Origin: an uncultured Collinsella sp.
GTDB taxonomy: Bacteria > Actinomycetota > Coriobacteriia > Coriobacteriales > Coriobacteriaceae
Assembly (NCBI GenBank): GCA_900541695.1
Contig: UQKL01000017.1
Location: 1-59,918 of the forward strand
Direction: 5' to 3'
DNA: 59,918 nt
This document shows positions 50,577-59,908 of the stretch, piece after piece. Numbering within the stretch: the stretch's first letter is position 1; every line of letters starts with the position of its first letter. The position numbers were made by a program, and so were the translations under genes. The notes below the pieces were generated by a model that saw only the letters and a program-made list of their open reading frames with translations, had not been told where the DNA came from and did no database searches.

Positions 50577-51140
50577 ATGGGTCTGCTCGATTCGCTTAAG
50601 TCCACCTTCACCTCGACGGGCGAGGCGTCCGTTCCGCCCGCAGCAAGCTTCGCCACCCGCGAAGGCATCATCTATGCCCCCGTCAACGGCGTGCTCGTCA
50701 ACCTGAACGAAGTCCCCGACGAGACGATCGCCTCGGGCATGCTTGGCCAGGGCTATGGCATCGAGCCCATTACCGGCACCATCTATGCGCCCGCCAACGG
50801 TCGCATCGGCGCCACCACCGTCACCAACCACTCCATTGGCATGATCACCGAGGACGGTCTTCGCGTATTCATCCATGTTGGCCTGGGCACCGTGGAAATG
50901 AACGGCAAGGGTTTTGCCCGCTTTGTCGAGATGGGCGATGTGGTCAAGGCAGGCCAGCCGCTCATCAGCTTCGACCGCGAGGCCATTAAGGCCGCTGGCC
51001 ACGAGGACATCGTGACCGTCATCGTCTCCGAGCTCGATCGTCTTAAGAGCATCGACCATGTCGGCGAGTCTGGAACGCTTATCGGCGGCAACCCGCTCGT
51101 CAAGCTTGGCGACCCGCTGCTGGTTGCCAAGACCAAGTAG
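50577..51140 (+). CDS. PTS EIIA(Glc)-type phosphocarrier
   Basis: 187 residues. The two active-site histidines are His85 (VTNHSIGM) and His100 ([17 protein letters not shown]), where His100 is the phosphorylated residue. [15 protein letters not shown] and APANGRI are typical of the Glc-family barrel. It passes phosphate from HPr to an EIIB. It is stand-alone (an ~25-residue N-terminal extension), so it could serve the EIIC at 14846 or other EIICB proteins. GGAGG lies 5 nt before the ATG. Confidence 0.93.
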   Translation: MGLLDSLKSTFTSTGEASVPPAASFATREGIIYAPVNGVLVNLNEVPDETIASGMLGQGYGIEPITGTIYAPANGRIGATTVTNHSIGMITEDGLRVFIHVGLGTVEMNGKGFARFVEMGDVVKAGQPLISFDREAIKAAGHEDIVTVIVSELDRLKSIDHVGESGTLIGGNPLVKLGDPLLVAKTK

Positions 51141-51178
51141 TCAGGCCCCGCGCCACACAGCCAAAAGGCACCTCGTCA

Positions 51179-51216
51179 AGCGCCCGCGACCATTTGGCCG
51201 CGGGCGCTTTTCGTTT
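51179..51216 (+). terminator. Terminator after EIIA
   Basis: A 10-bp GC-rich stem (AGCGCCCGCG 51179-51188 with CGCGGGCGCT 51199-51208) is followed by TTTCGTTT. Confidence 0.85.
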
Positions 51217-51321
51217 GAAAAACCATCCCGCCAATGCCTTATCTGTATAGCCCAAATGAGCCGAGCTGCTAGAATATCGAACTGTATGGATAACTATCAT
51301 TCAACCGTTATGGGAGGATAC

Positions 51322-52725
51322 GTGAACCGCACCAAAATCGCGCAGCTCTACGCCGACGCCGAGTCGCTCGGCGGCCAGACCGTCACCGTCGCCGGCTGGG
51401 TCAAGTCCGTCCGCGACATGAAGAACTTTGGCTTTGTTACGCTCAACGACGGCAGCTGCTTCCGCGACCTGCAGGTCGTCATGAACCGCGAGGCGCTCGA
51501 CAACTACGACGAGATCGCCCATCAAAATGTCTCGGCCGCCCTCATCTGCACCGGCACCGTCAAGCTGACCCCCGATGCGCCCCAGCCTTTCGAGCTTTCT
51601 GCCACCTCCATCGAGGTCGAGGGCGTCAGCGCCCCGGATTACCCGCTGCAGAAGAAGCGCGCAACCGTCGAGTTCCTGCGCACCCAGCAGCACCTGCGCC
51701 CGCGCACCAACCTGTTCCGAGCCGTGTTCCGCATCCGCTCTGTCGCGGCTGCCGCCATCCACCGCTTCTTCCAGGAGCAGGGCTTTGTCTACGTCAACAC
51801 CCCTATCATCACCACGAGTGACTGCGAGGGCGCCGGCGAGATGTTCCGCGTGACCACGCTCGACCCCAAAAATCCGCCCCTCACCGAGTCCGGCGAGGTC
51901 GACTGGAGCCAGGACTTCTTTGGCAAGCACGCGAGCCTCACCGTGTCCGGCCAGCTCAACGCCGAGAACTTTGCCATGGCCTTTGGCGACGTGTACACCT
52001 TTGGCCCCACCTTCCGCGCCGAAAACTCCAACACCACGCGCCACGCCGCCGAGTTTTGGATGATCGAGCCCGAGATGGCCTTTGCCGATCTGAACGACTA
52101 CATGGATAACGCCGAGGCCATGCTCAAGTACGTCCTCAAGGACGTCATGGCCACCTGCCCCGACGAGCTCAACATGCTCAACAAGTTTGTGGACAAGGGC
52201 CTGATCGAGCGCCTGGACCACGTGGCAAACTCCGACTTTGCCCGCGTCACCTACACCGAGGCCGTCGAGATCCTGGAGCAGGCAGTCGCCGCCGGCCACC
52301 AGTTTGACTACCCCGTGAGCTGGGGCATCGACCTGCAAACCGAGCACGAGCGTTTCCTGACCGAGGAGCACTTTAAGCGCCCGACCTTCGTGACCGACTA
52401 CCCGGCAGAGATCAAGGCCTTCTACATGCGCATGAACGACGACGGTAAGACCGTCGCCGCCGCCGACTGCCTGGTGCCGGGCATCGGCGAGATCATCGGT
52501 GGCTCCCAGCGCGAGGAGCGCCTGGATCTGCTCGAGGCCCGCATCAAGGACCTGGGCATGAATCCCGAGCAGTACAAGTACTACCTTGACCTGCGCCGCT
52601 ACGGTTCCTGCAAGCACGCCGGCTACGGTCTGGGCTTCGAGCGCTTGGTGATGTACCTCACCGGCGTGGGCAACATCCGCGACGTCCTGCCGCACCCGCG
52701 CACCGTGGGCAACGCCGACTTCTAA
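51322..52725 (+). CDS. asnS: Asparaginyl-tRNA synthetase
   Basis: 467 residues from the GTG at 51322 ([11 protein letters not shown]), 4 nt after GGAGG; a frame-open ATG upstream (51286) gives a longer, less typical start. Class II motifs are present: an N-terminal OB-fold anticodon domain ([18 protein letters not shown]), motif 2 ([22 protein letters not shown], quoted as [17 protein letters not shown]) and motif 3 ([15 protein letters not shown]). Length matches AsnRS (466 in E. coli). It charges tRNA-Asn directly. Confidence 0.97.
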   Translation: MNRTKIAQLYADAESLGGQTVTVAGWVKSVRDMKNFGFVTLNDGSCFRDLQVVMNREALDNYDEIAHQNVSAALICTGTVKLTPDAPQPFELSATSIEVEGVSAPDYPLQKKRATVEFLRTQQHLRPRTNLFRAVFRIRSVAAAAIHRFFQEQGFVYVNTPIITTSDCEGAGEMFRVTTLDPKNPPLTESGEVDWSQDFFGKHASLTVSGQLNAENFAMAFGDVYTFGPTFRAENSNTTRHAAEFWMIEPEMAFADLNDYMDNAEAMLKYVLKDVMATCPDELNMLNKFVDKGLIERLDHVANSDFARVTYTEAVEILEQAVAAGHQFDYPVSWGIDLQTEHERFLTEEHFKRPTFVTDYPAEIKAFYMRMNDDGKTVAAADCLVPGIGEIIGGSQREERLDLLEARIKDLGMNPEQYKYYLDLRRYGSCKHAGYGLGFERLVMYLTGVGNIRDVLPHPRTVGNADF

Positions 52726-52771
52726 TCGTCTGACGCTAGCTCGCGTCGCCACACGCCAACGCTCATCGCAC

Positions 52772-52808
52772 AAGCGTCTCTCGACATCGGTCGAGAGACG
52801 CTTTTTTC
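52772..52808 (+). terminator. asnS terminator
   Basis: A 14-bp perfect stem (52772-52785 with 52790-52803) with a 4-nt loop is followed by TTTT. Confidence 0.9.
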
Positions 52809-52983
52809 AACAGCATCCGTCAAGCTTTTGGCAAGTTTTTGGTCAGTTGAGCAGGGCTGTTGAAAACTCGACCCGCCGTTTGCCGACGACTACCGACCGC
52901 CCAGAGCGCCCTGCGCCCCTGGGAAAGCCCCGCGTCCTAGGCTCCATACCGTCGCCACCCAAAACGGAAAGGACGTGGGCACG

Positions 52984-53766
52984 ATGACCGAAGCCGCTGT
53001 TGAAACCTACGACACCACGACGAGAGGCGCCGCCTCGATGGCAGCCTATCGCGCCGTTCGCATCCTGCAGCTCTTGGGCGAAAACACCGGCGAAGACAAG
53101 GCCATGCTTTCCGATGAGCTGATCCGGCGCCTCGCCCATCCCGACGACCCCGCCCGCATGCCCATCTCGGCGGCGCGGCGCAGCATCTACACCGCCATCT
53201 CCGCGCTTCGCCATGCCGGATACGAAATTGAGTACAAACGCGGCGTGGGGTATCGGCTCTTGACCCGTCCGCTCACCGACGAAGAGATCATCCGGCTCCA
53301 CGGCATGGTCATGCGCAACCGCTCTACGCCCATTGCCATTCGAAAAAGCATGGCTCAGCACTTGGTCGCCATGGCGAGTGCCGACGTTCGCGGCTACCTC
53401 GATGCACCCGAGCCTGCTCCAAGCGCCGGTGGCAAATCCACCAAGGCCACGCGCACGCCCGTCAAGCGCATCGACACCTGCGAGCTCATCGAGCAGGCCA
53501 TCGACCACGGAACCACGGTGAGTTTTGATATTTCGAGCGTCACGACACGTGGCGAAACCGAAGTAGCACGGATGACACTCCGCCCCTTTGCCATCAAGCA
53601 ACGAGACGGCATCTCGTATTTGCTGGGAACGGTCTATGACGCCCGAGGCGCCGATGACACGCTGCGTACCGTAGAGATTGGCCGGATGAGAAACGTCACC
53701 ACGCGTCTCCTCGACGGCAAGAAGCTCTTCGCCGCCCTGGAGGAGGACGACGCCTCCGCCGCATAA
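52984..53766 (+). CDS. HTH and WYL-domain transcriptional regulator
   Basis: 260 residues from the ATG at 52984; a GTG three codons earlier is too close to the AAAGGA box. Residues ~10-105 form a winged-helix region (RAVRILQLLGENTGEDKAMLSDELIRRL; SIYTAISALRHAGYEIEYKRGVGYRL). Residues ~155-250 fit a WYL domain (TLRPFAIKQRDGISYLLGTVYD), although the WYL triplet itself is not intact. WYL proteins bind nucleotides or nucleic-acid ends and act in stress and phage-defence control. The targets are unknown; no partner operon is clear. Confidence 0.85.
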   Translation: MTEAAVETYDTTTRGAASMAAYRAVRILQLLGENTGEDKAMLSDELIRRLAHPDDPARMPISAARRSIYTAISALRHAGYEIEYKRGVGYRLLTRPLTDEEIIRLHGMVMRNRSTPIAIRKSMAQHLVAMASADVRGYLDAPEPAPSAGGKSTKATRTPVKRIDTCELIEQAIDHGTTVSFDISSVTTRGETEVARMTLRPFAIKQRDGISYLLGTVYDARGADDTLRTVEIGRMRNVTTRLLDGKKLFAALEEDDASAA

Positions 53767-53835
53767 GAACCTCCGCCGTCCATTCGACTACCCGTACCGC
53801 CCATCCGGTTCTGTATTAAAAAACCCGCCAGGTTA

Positions 53836-53863
53836 TTGTAAAAATGGACATCCGCGCTACTAT
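53836..53863 (+). promoter_or_regulatory. Candidate promoter for the ABC importer operon
   Basis: TTGTAA (53836-53841), 16-nt spacer, TACTAT (53858-53863), 64 nt upstream of the binding-protein ATG. Moderate match only. Confidence 0.4.
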
Positions 53864-53926
53864 AGTTCCACTTGCACTTTGCTTGAGTGCAGTGTTTCCA
53901 GCCATTTCTATACTGGGGGTAACGAT

Positions 53927-54907
53927 ATGAAGGACATCACCATCAGCCGCAGGAGCCTTCTGGTCTCTGCCGGCCTGCTCGCGCTCGCTCCGCTCGCCGG
54001 ATGCGGCGGCAACTCTGGTTCCGGCTCTGCTGCCGCCGGTTCCGACTACACCGTCGGCATTCTGCAGCTCACCGAGCACTCCGCACTCGACGCCGCCAAC
54101 GACGGCTTCGTCAAGGCCATCAAGAAGAGCGGTCTCAAGGTCAAGATCGATCAGAAGAACGCCCAGAACGACCAGTCCACGTGTAAGTCCATCGCCGACA
54201 AGTTCGTGGGCGATGGCGTCGACCTGATCTATGCCATCGCTACGCCCGCCGCGCAGGCCGCCGCTGGCGCCACCGCCGATATCCCCATCGTGGGTTGCGC
54301 CATCACCGACTACGCCGCCTCGGGCCTGGTCCAGGACAACGATAAGCCCGGCACCAACGTCACTGGCGCCTCCGACCTCACCCCGGTCGCCGAGCAGCTC
54401 GAGATGATGCAGAAGGTCCTGCCCGACGTTAAAAAGGTCGGCTTGCTCTACTGCACCGCCGAGTCCAACTCCGACGTCCAGATCAAGGCCGCCAAGAAAG
54501 AGCTCGACAAGCTGGACCTGGAGTACACCGACTTTACCGTCTCGAGCTCCAACGAGATCCAGTCCGTCGTCGAATCTGCCGTGGGCAAGGTCGACGCGCT
54601 GTACTCCCCCACTGACAACACCATCGCCGCGGGCGCCTCGCAGGTCGGCCAGATTTGCAAGGAGAACAAGCTTCCCTACGTGACCGGCGAGGAGGGTATG
54701 TGCATGGCTGGCGGCCTGTTCACCCTCTCCATCAACTACGAGGATCTGGGCTACGCCGCGGGCGAGATGGCCGTCAAGATCCTGAAGGGTGAGGCTAAGC
54801 CCGAGGACATGCCGATCAAACACCTCTCGAGCAAGGACCTGGTCGTCGTCAAGAACGACGAGATGGCCGAGGCCCTGGGCATCGACCTCTCCGCTCTGGA
54901 CGCGTAG
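53927..54907 (+). CDS. ABC transporter substrate-binding lipoprotein (TrpX-like)
   Basis: 326 residues from the ATG at 53927. It has a lipoprotein signal peptide with SRR near the start and lipobox LAGC, giving Cys26 as the lipidated residue. The body is a periplasmic-binding type 1 fold of the DUF534/TrpX family (YTVGILQLTEHSALDAANDGF, LPDVKKVGLLYCTAESNSD, SPTDNTIAAG). Family members bind tryptophan or tyrosine, or other small ligands. The gene forms an operon with the permease and ATPase. A weak hairpin terminator after it may make binding protein in excess. The ligand is uncertain. Confidence 0.9.
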   Translation: MKDITISRRSLLVSAGLLALAPLAGCGGNSGSGSAAAGSDYTVGILQLTEHSALDAANDGFVKAIKKSGLKVKIDQKNAQNDQSTCKSIADKFVGDGVDLIYAIATPAAQAAAGATADIPIVGCAITDYAASGLVQDNDKPGTNVTGASDLTPVAEQLEMMQKVLPDVKKVGLLYCTAESNSDVQIKAAKKELDKLDLEYTDFTVSSSNEIQSVVESAVGKVDALYSPTDNTIAAGASQVGQICKENKLPYVTGEEGMCMAGGLFTLSINYEDLGYAAGEMAVKILKGEAKPEDMPIKHLSSKDLVVVKNDEMAEALGIDLSALDA

Positions 54908-54978
54908 CGTCATGCGCGGCAATGCATCTAGAGCCCGCGCTCGCGCCATAGCCGCGTTATTCAATATCTGAGCCACGT

Positions 54979-55015
54979 GGGCGGACGTCGTAGACCGACG
55001 TCCGCCCTGCTTGTT
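54979..55015 (+). terminator. Hairpin between binding protein and permease genes
   Basis: A 12-bp stem (GGGCGGACGTCG 54979-54990 with CGACGTCCGCCC 54996-55007) is followed by TGCTTGTT. The weak T run suggests partial termination. Confidence 0.65.
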
Positions 55016-55111
55016 ACGGATGAGACAAAACATCCGACCGCAGCTCTTTCATACATTGTTACCGCTATCATGGTGACTCACGTGTCCACCCTATCCTAGG
55101 AGGTATGAAGC

Positions 55112-56035
55112 ATGCTCATTGCATTGCAGGGCGCCATTTCGCAGGGCGTCCTCTGGGGCATTATGGTGCTTGGCGTGTTTATCACGTTCCGCCTGCTCGA
55201 CATCCCCGATATGACCTGCGACGGCAGCTTTGCCCTCGGCGGCTGCGTCTGCGCCGTACTCATCGTCAATAACAACGTCGACCCGCTGCTCGCCGTGCTG
55301 GCCGGCATGTGCGCCGGCGCCATCGCGGGCGCGGTCACGGGCATTTTGACCACGGTCTTTGAGATTCCCGCGATCCTCGCCGGAATCCTCACCCAGATCA
55401 GCCTGTGGTCCATCAACCTGCGCATCATGGGCAAATCCAATACGCCCATCCTTGCCAAGGGCACTATCTTCTCGTCTGTCAGCAACATGACGGGCCTGCC
55501 GCAGTCCACCGTCGCCATCATCCTGGGCATCTTGCTCGCTGTGGCTATCGTTGCCATCCTGTATTGGTTCTTTGGCACCGAGATCGGCTCGGCGCTTCGC
55601 GCCACCGGCAACAACGAGTACATGATCCGCGCTCTGGGCGTCAACACCAACTCCACCAAGATGATCGCCCTCGTGCTCTCCAACGCCCTCATCGGCCTTT
55701 CGGGCGCGCTCATCTGCCAGAGCCAGAAGTACGCCGACATTGGCATGGGCACCGGTGCCATCGTTATCGGTCTTGCCGCCATTGTTATCGGCGAGGTGCT
55801 CGGCCGCCTGCTGCCCGGCGGCCTCACGCAGTTTAGCGTCCGTCTTGCCTCCGCCGTCTTTGGCTCCGTGGTGTACTTCCTCATCCGCGCCATCGTGCTG
55901 CAGTTGGGCATGGACGCCAACGACATGAAGCTGCTTTCCGCTGTGATCGTCACCGTGGCCCTGTGCGTGCCCGTGGTTTGGGAGCGCTATAAGCTCCGCA
56001 GCTCCTACACGAAGGGGGATGAGGCAGATGCTTAA
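55112..56035 (+). CDS. ABC transporter permease (TrpY-like)
   Basis: 307 residues with about eight to nine TM helices. MTCDGSFALGGCVCAV and the ATGNNEYMIRALGVNT loop (RATGxNxxMxRAxG-like, contacting the ATPase) are typical of BPD_transp_2 permeases of the branched-chain and TrpY group. AGGAGG precedes the ATG by 6 nt. It overlaps the ATPase start by 17 nt. Confidence 0.92.
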   Translation: MLIALQGAISQGVLWGIMVLGVFITFRLLDIPDMTCDGSFALGGCVCAVLIVNNNVDPLLAVLAGMCAGAIAGAVTGILTTVFEIPAILAGILTQISLWSINLRIMGKSNTPILAKGTIFSSVSNMTGLPQSTVAIILGILLAVAIVAILYWFFGTEIGSALRATGNNEYMIRALGVNTNSTKMIALVLSNALIGLSGALICQSQKYADIGMGTGAIVIGLAAIVIGEVLGRLLPGGLTQFSVRLASAVFGSVVYFLIRAIVLQLGMDANDMKLLSAVIVTVALCVPVVWERYKLRSSYTKGDEADA

Positions 56036-56822
56036 GCTCTCACACGTCAAGAAGACCTTTAACAAGGGCACCGTCACCGAGAAGCGCGCGCTCACCGGCG
56101 TCGACCTCACCCTTAACGACGGCGACTTTGTAACCGTGATTGGCGGCAACGGCGCCGGCAAGTCCACGCTGCTCAACATGATCGCCGGCGTGTACCCGCT
56201 CGATTCGGGCGTTATTGAGCTCGACGGCACCGACATCTCGCGCCTGAGCGAGTCGCAGCGCGCCAAGTACCTGGGCCGCGTGTTTCAGGATCCCATGCGC
56301 GGTACCGCTGCCGACATGCAGATCGCCGAGAACCTGGCCCTCGCCAAGCGTCGCGGCCAGCGTCGCGGCCTTTCGTGGGGCGTCACCAAGGCCGAGAAAG
56401 ATGAGTACGTTGAGCTGCTCAAGCGCCTGGACCTTGGTCTGGACACGCGTCTCAACGCCAAGGTCGGCCTGCTCTCGGGCGGCCAGCGCCAGGCACTCAC
56501 CCTGCTCATGGCCACGCTCACCAAGCCACGCCTGCTGCTGCTCGACGAGCACACCGCGGCGCTCGACCCCAAGACGGCCTCTAAGGTGCTCAATCTGACC
56601 GAGGAAATCGTCGACGAGCATCACCTGACCACGCTCATGGTCACGCATAACATGAACGACGCCATCCGTCTGGGCAATCGTCTGATCATGATGCACGAGG
56701 GTCACGTGATCTACGACGTGGCAGGCGACGAAAAAAAGTCGCTCACCGTTGCCGACCTGCTGCAGAAGTTCGAGGAGGTCTCGGGCGGCGAGCTCGCCAA
56801 CGACCGCATGCTGCTGAGCTAA
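56019..56822 (+). CDS. ABC transporter ATP-binding protein (TrpZ-like)
   Basis: 267 residues. Walker A GNGAGKST (43-50), Q-loop Gln90, signature LSGGQRQ (152-158), Walker B LLLLDE (172-177) and H-loop His210. Energises the TrpXY-like importer. It overlaps the permease 3' end and is followed at once by copy 3 of the terminator-like repeat. Confidence 0.95.
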   Translation: MRQMLKLSHVKKTFNKGTVTEKRALTGVDLTLNDGDFVTVIGGNGAGKSTLLNMIAGVYPLDSGVIELDGTDISRLSESQRAKYLGRVFQDPMRGTAADMQIAENLALAKRRGQRRGLSWGVTKAEKDEYVELLKRLDLGLDTRLNAKVGLLSGGQRQALTLLMATLTKPRLLLLDEHTAALDPKTASKVLNLTEEIVDEHHLTTLMVTHNMNDAIRLGNRLIMMHEGHVIYDVAGDEKKSLTVADLLQKFEEVSGGELANDRMLLS

Positions 56823-56830
56823 CGACCTAG

Positions 56831-56873
56831 AAAACCACCACAAAGGGGACAGGCACCTTTGTGGTGGTTTTTA
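56831..56873 (+). terminator. Terminator-like dispersed hairpin, copy 3
   Basis: A perfect 15-bp stem (AAACCACCACAAAGG with CCTTTGTGGTGGTTT) and 9-nt loop GGACAGGCA is followed by TTTT. It ends the ABC operon. Confidence 0.8.
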
Positions 56874-56894
56874 TTAAAGAGTAAGGAGACAGCC

Positions 56895-58919
56895 ATGAAA
56901 AGGCTCCCCCGCCTTGCGTTAGCTGCCGCGTTGTTTGCCGGCGCGCTCACAGGCATCCCAAGCCTCGCTTTCGCGGGGAACCTGCCCGCCGCTATTGACG
57001 GCGCCGTAACCGTCATGCACACCAACGACATCCACGGCAGCTACAAGTACAGCTACAACGCAAGCAAGGGCACGGGCACCATTGGCTTTGACGGGCTGGC
57101 GGTTCTCTATAGCGCTCAAAGCAACGCCCCCGACTTTCTGCTCGATGCAGGCGACACCTTCCACGGGCAGTCCTTTGCCACCATGAGCGAGGGCAAGAGC
57201 ATCGCCGAACTCATGAACACCTTCTACGCAAACGGCTACGACGCGACCACACCGGGCAACCATGACTGGAGCTACGGCGCGGACAAGCTTCGCACGATGG
57301 CCGGCAATGGTGCCACCAGTACACCTTTCGCCATGCTCTGCGCGAATGCAACGTCCTCGAACGGCGTATGGAGCTCGAGCATCACCAAGACGCTCAATCG
57401 CACTTGGAAGGACGGCGAGGGCAGCCCCACGTTTAACTACAAGATTAAGGTCGGCGTCGTCGGAGCCATGGATGAGTCGCTGGGCTCCTCGCTACGCGCG
57501 GACCTGGTCGCGGGCACGTCGTTCTCGGGTGCGGCGGACGCCATCAATGCCGAGGCCAAGCGACTGCGCGAGGATGAGGGCTGCAACGTTATCGTCTGCA
57601 TCGCGCACACGCTCAACGCCAAGACCTTTGCCGCAAAGCTCGTTGGGGTCGATACACTGGTCGCGGGCCACGAGCACATCAACTTAGACGAAAACGTGAC
57701 GGGGGCCGACGGCAAGCCGGTCCGCGTCGTCGAGGCAGGCAGCGCCTTTGCCGAGGTTGGTCTGCTTTCCATTCCCTATGAGTACGACACCAGGGGTACC
57801 GAAACCACCAACGACGACATGGTGACGGTCTCCGCAGGCGACAGCGACGAGAAGCTCTACACCGCCAGGGACGTCGACGACCTTTTGGCAGACTCTAACA
57901 ACCAGAACATCCTTGACGAGGTTCGCAACAACAAAATCAAGCCACTCGACGATGCCTTTGAAAGCGAATCGAACAAGGTGCTCGGCACATCCTCCACCAA
58001 CTATTTCTACGGCGAGGACGCCGCGGGTACGCATGGCTGGGAGATGGTGCGCACCACCGATCTGCGCCCCAGTAAAGCGGGCGACGCCACCAAAGCCCAG
58101 ACCATCGGGCATGTTATCTGCGGCTCCTATCTTGCTCTGACGGGGGCAGACCTCGCCATCGAAAACGCGGGCGGCATCCGCGGCGGCATCGCGGCGGGCG
58201 ATGTGACCGCCGGCAACGTCGTCGCCATCTCGCCCTATGGCAACACCGTGGAGACCTGGGGCATGACCGGCGCAAACTTCCTCGCAGCGCTTGAGCACTC
58301 ACTGCAGATCAGCGACGATTGCAACGACAGCTACGAGCTTCAGCAAGCCTATGTGGCAGCCGGCCACACCGAGCAGGAGGCGCAAGACAAGTACAAGTGG
58401 CGCGATGACTCTGGCAGCGTTCTCTCCTTTGGCGGCATTAACGTGACGATTGATTGGACGCAGCCCGAAGGCAAGCGCATTGTGAGCGCCACGCTCACCA
58501 AGGATGGCAGCACGCTCGATCCCGCCAAGAACTACACCGTCGCCACCAACAACTACATCATTACCAACACGACCGACTTTCCCACTTTCGCAAATGCCAC
58601 CAAGCGCACCGAGTGGGGCACATGCGAGGCGGCGATCAGAGCGCTGATCGGGAAGAGCGACTGGGAGAACAAGATGGCCGGGCTCGCCGGCACCATCAGC
58701 TTCAGCTCCGCAGCCGTGGACCCCACGCCCAATCCGAATCCAACGCCTAAGCCTTCGCCCAAGCCCGGCACGACTACTACGACCACGAAAACCAGCGCCA
58801 AGAAGACAACCGGCAAGCTTGTCGCAACGGGAGACCGCACGCCGGCCGTGGTCGGCGCATGCCTCATCGGCGGCATCATCGTCATCATGCTCGGCATTAT
58901 CTGGAAGCGCCGCCGCTAA
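56895..58919 (+). CDS. Surface 5'-nucleotidase/metallophosphatase with sorting-like C-terminus
   Basis: 674 residues from the ATG at 56895, 6 nt after AAGGAG. The signal peptide likely ends at AFA-GN (~27). Metallophosphatase motifs: HTNDIHGSY, LLDAGDTFHG, TTPGNHDWSYG, CIAHTLN and GHEHINLD. The C-terminal 5'-nucleotidase domain follows (ENAGGIRGGI, SPYGNTVETWGMTG). Residues ~618-638 are a Pro/Thr-rich linker. The end has LVATGD (642-647), a TM helix and KRRR, like a divergent sortase signal. It hydrolyses extracellular nucleotides or UDP-sugars, releasing nucleosides for uptake. Confidence 0.93.
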   Translation: MKRLPRLALAAALFAGALTGIPSLAFAGNLPAAIDGAVTVMHTNDIHGSYKYSYNASKGTGTIGFDGLAVLYSAQSNAPDFLLDAGDTFHGQSFATMSEGKSIAELMNTFYANGYDATTPGNHDWSYGADKLRTMAGNGATSTPFAMLCANATSSNGVWSSSITKTLNRTWKDGEGSPTFNYKIKVGVVGAMDESLGSSLRADLVAGTSFSGAADAINAEAKRLREDEGCNVIVCIAHTLNAKTFAAKLVGVDTLVAGHEHINLDENVTGADGKPVRVVEAGSAFAEVGLLSIPYEYDTRGTETTNDDMVTVSAGDSDEKLYTARDVDDLLADSNNQNILDEVRNNKIKPLDDAFESESNKVLGTSSTNYFYGEDAAGTHGWEMVRTTDLRPSKAGDATKAQTIGHVICGSYLALTGADLAIENAGGIRGGIAAGDVTAGNVVAISPYGNTVETWGMTGANFLAALEHSLQISDDCNDSYELQQAYVAAGHTEQEAQDKYKWRDDSGSVLSFGGINVTIDWTQPEGKRIVSATLTKDGSTLDPAKNYTVATNNYIITNTTDFPTFANATKRTEWGTCEAAIRALIGKSDWENKMAGLAGTISFSSAAVDPTPNPNPTPKPSPKPGTTTTTTKTSAKKTTGKLVATGDRTPAVVGACLIGGIIVIMLGIIWKRRR

Positions 58920-58973
58920 GCTACACCGCCGGGCCTTGCATCCCCGCCGTGAAAACCTTATTTCGAGCACAGA

Positions 58974-59005
58974 AGCCCGTCCGATGTGATCGGACGGGCT
59001 TTTTG
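58974..59005 (+). terminator. 5'-nucleotidase terminator
   Basis: A 12-bp stem (58974-58985 with 58989-59000), 3-nt loop, then TTTT. Confidence 0.88.
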
Positions 59006-59047
59006 GTGGGTATCATGGTTGAACGATCATGAGGAGGTTTTCCCTAC

Positions 59048-59815
59048 ATGGAATTGTTTGAGCCGATTCTTCATTTCTTTGAGCAACGGTGGGTCCACAA
59101 CATCATCTGGGCCGTCATCTTGGTAATAGGCACCGCCATCGCCACCAAGGTCGTATCCAAGACCCTGCGCCACCTGCTCAACCGCGACGACAACCCACTT
59201 CCGGCATCGAGTATCTTCATCAACATCGCTCGCGCCGTCATCTGGATGATCGGTGGCAGCTTTATCCTCGACAACTGCTTTGGCATTAACGCAAACGCGC
59301 TCGTCGCCGCTCTTGGCGTCGGCGGCATCGCCATCTCGCTGGGCTTTCAGGACACGCTGTCGAACCTTATCGGCGGTATGCAGGTGACCTTTATGGGCAT
59401 CATCAAGCCCGGCGACAATATCGAGGTCGGTGGCGTATCAGGCGTGGTCCAGGACATCACCTGGCGCCACACGACCATCGAAGATGCCTGCGGGCAGACC
59501 ATCATCGTCCCCAACTCCAACATCTCCAAGAACACACTCGTGCATTTGATGCCCTTTGGGCGCGTGGCTGTCCCTGTCGCGGTCAAAGACCCCTCTAAAT
59601 GGGCGTCGCTCGATGAGCTAGCAGACGAGCTCGTCAGCGCCACCAAAGCGGCCGTCTCACCCATCTCAGGCTTTGACAAGGAGCCCTACGTGCTCTTTAG
59701 CGAGATCGGCGACTTTGGCATTAAGGGCAAAATCATCTTTATCGTCAGCGACGACAGCACCACCTTTACGGCGGCCGACGCCTGCATCCGCGCCATCGCC
59801 CCCATCATCGCCTAA
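59048..59815 (+). CDS. MscS family mechanosensitive ion channel
   Basis: 255 residues. Three TM helices: about 17-35, 58-78 and 84-112. The last has the pore-lining pattern ALVAALGVGGIAISLGFQDTLSNLIGG. The cytosolic beta domain follows (IKPGDNIEVGGVSGVVQDITWRHTTI, VPNSNISKNTL). It opens under membrane tension and releases solutes in hypo-osmotic shock. GAGGAGG precedes the ATG. Monocistronic; its stop codon is part of copy 4 of the terminator-like repeat. Confidence 0.94.
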   Translation: MELFEPILHFFEQRWVHNIIWAVILVIGTAIATKVVSKTLRHLLNRDDNPLPASSIFINIARAVIWMIGGSFILDNCFGINANALVAALGVGGIAISLGFQDTLSNLIGGMQVTFMGIIKPGDNIEVGGVSGVVQDITWRHTTIEDACGQTIIVPNSNISKNTLVHLMPFGRVAVPVAVKDPSKWASLDELADELVSATKAAVSPISGFDKEPYVLFSEIGDFGIKGKIIFIVSDDSTTFTAADACIRAIAPIIA

Positions 59816-59854
59816 ACCGCCACAAAGGGGACAGGCACCTTTGTGGCGGTTTTG
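59814..59854 (+). terminator. Terminator-like dispersed hairpin, copy 4
   Basis: A perfect 15-bp stem (59814-59828 with 59838-59852), with the same loop as copy 3. One stem pair is changed from A-T to G-C on both sides (ACCGCC/GGCGGT), a compensatory change. Followed by TTTT. The first A of the stem is the last base of the mscS stop codon. Confidence 0.8.
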
Positions 59855-59908
59855 CCTCGTGGGAAAATGGTTCATATCGTTGTTTAAACGACTAAAGGGG
59901 GAGACACC

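Noticed and set aside
50333..50671. N-terminal extension of the alpha/beta hydrolase
   Set aside because: The open frame continues but GC3 falls, a strong ribosome site lies before the ATG at 50332, and the extension would run into the EIIA gene.
53816..55033. Minus-strand 405-codon frame over the binding-protein gene
   Set aside because: A shadow of the plus-strand lipoprotein gene, which has a lipobox, ribosome site and full family similarity.
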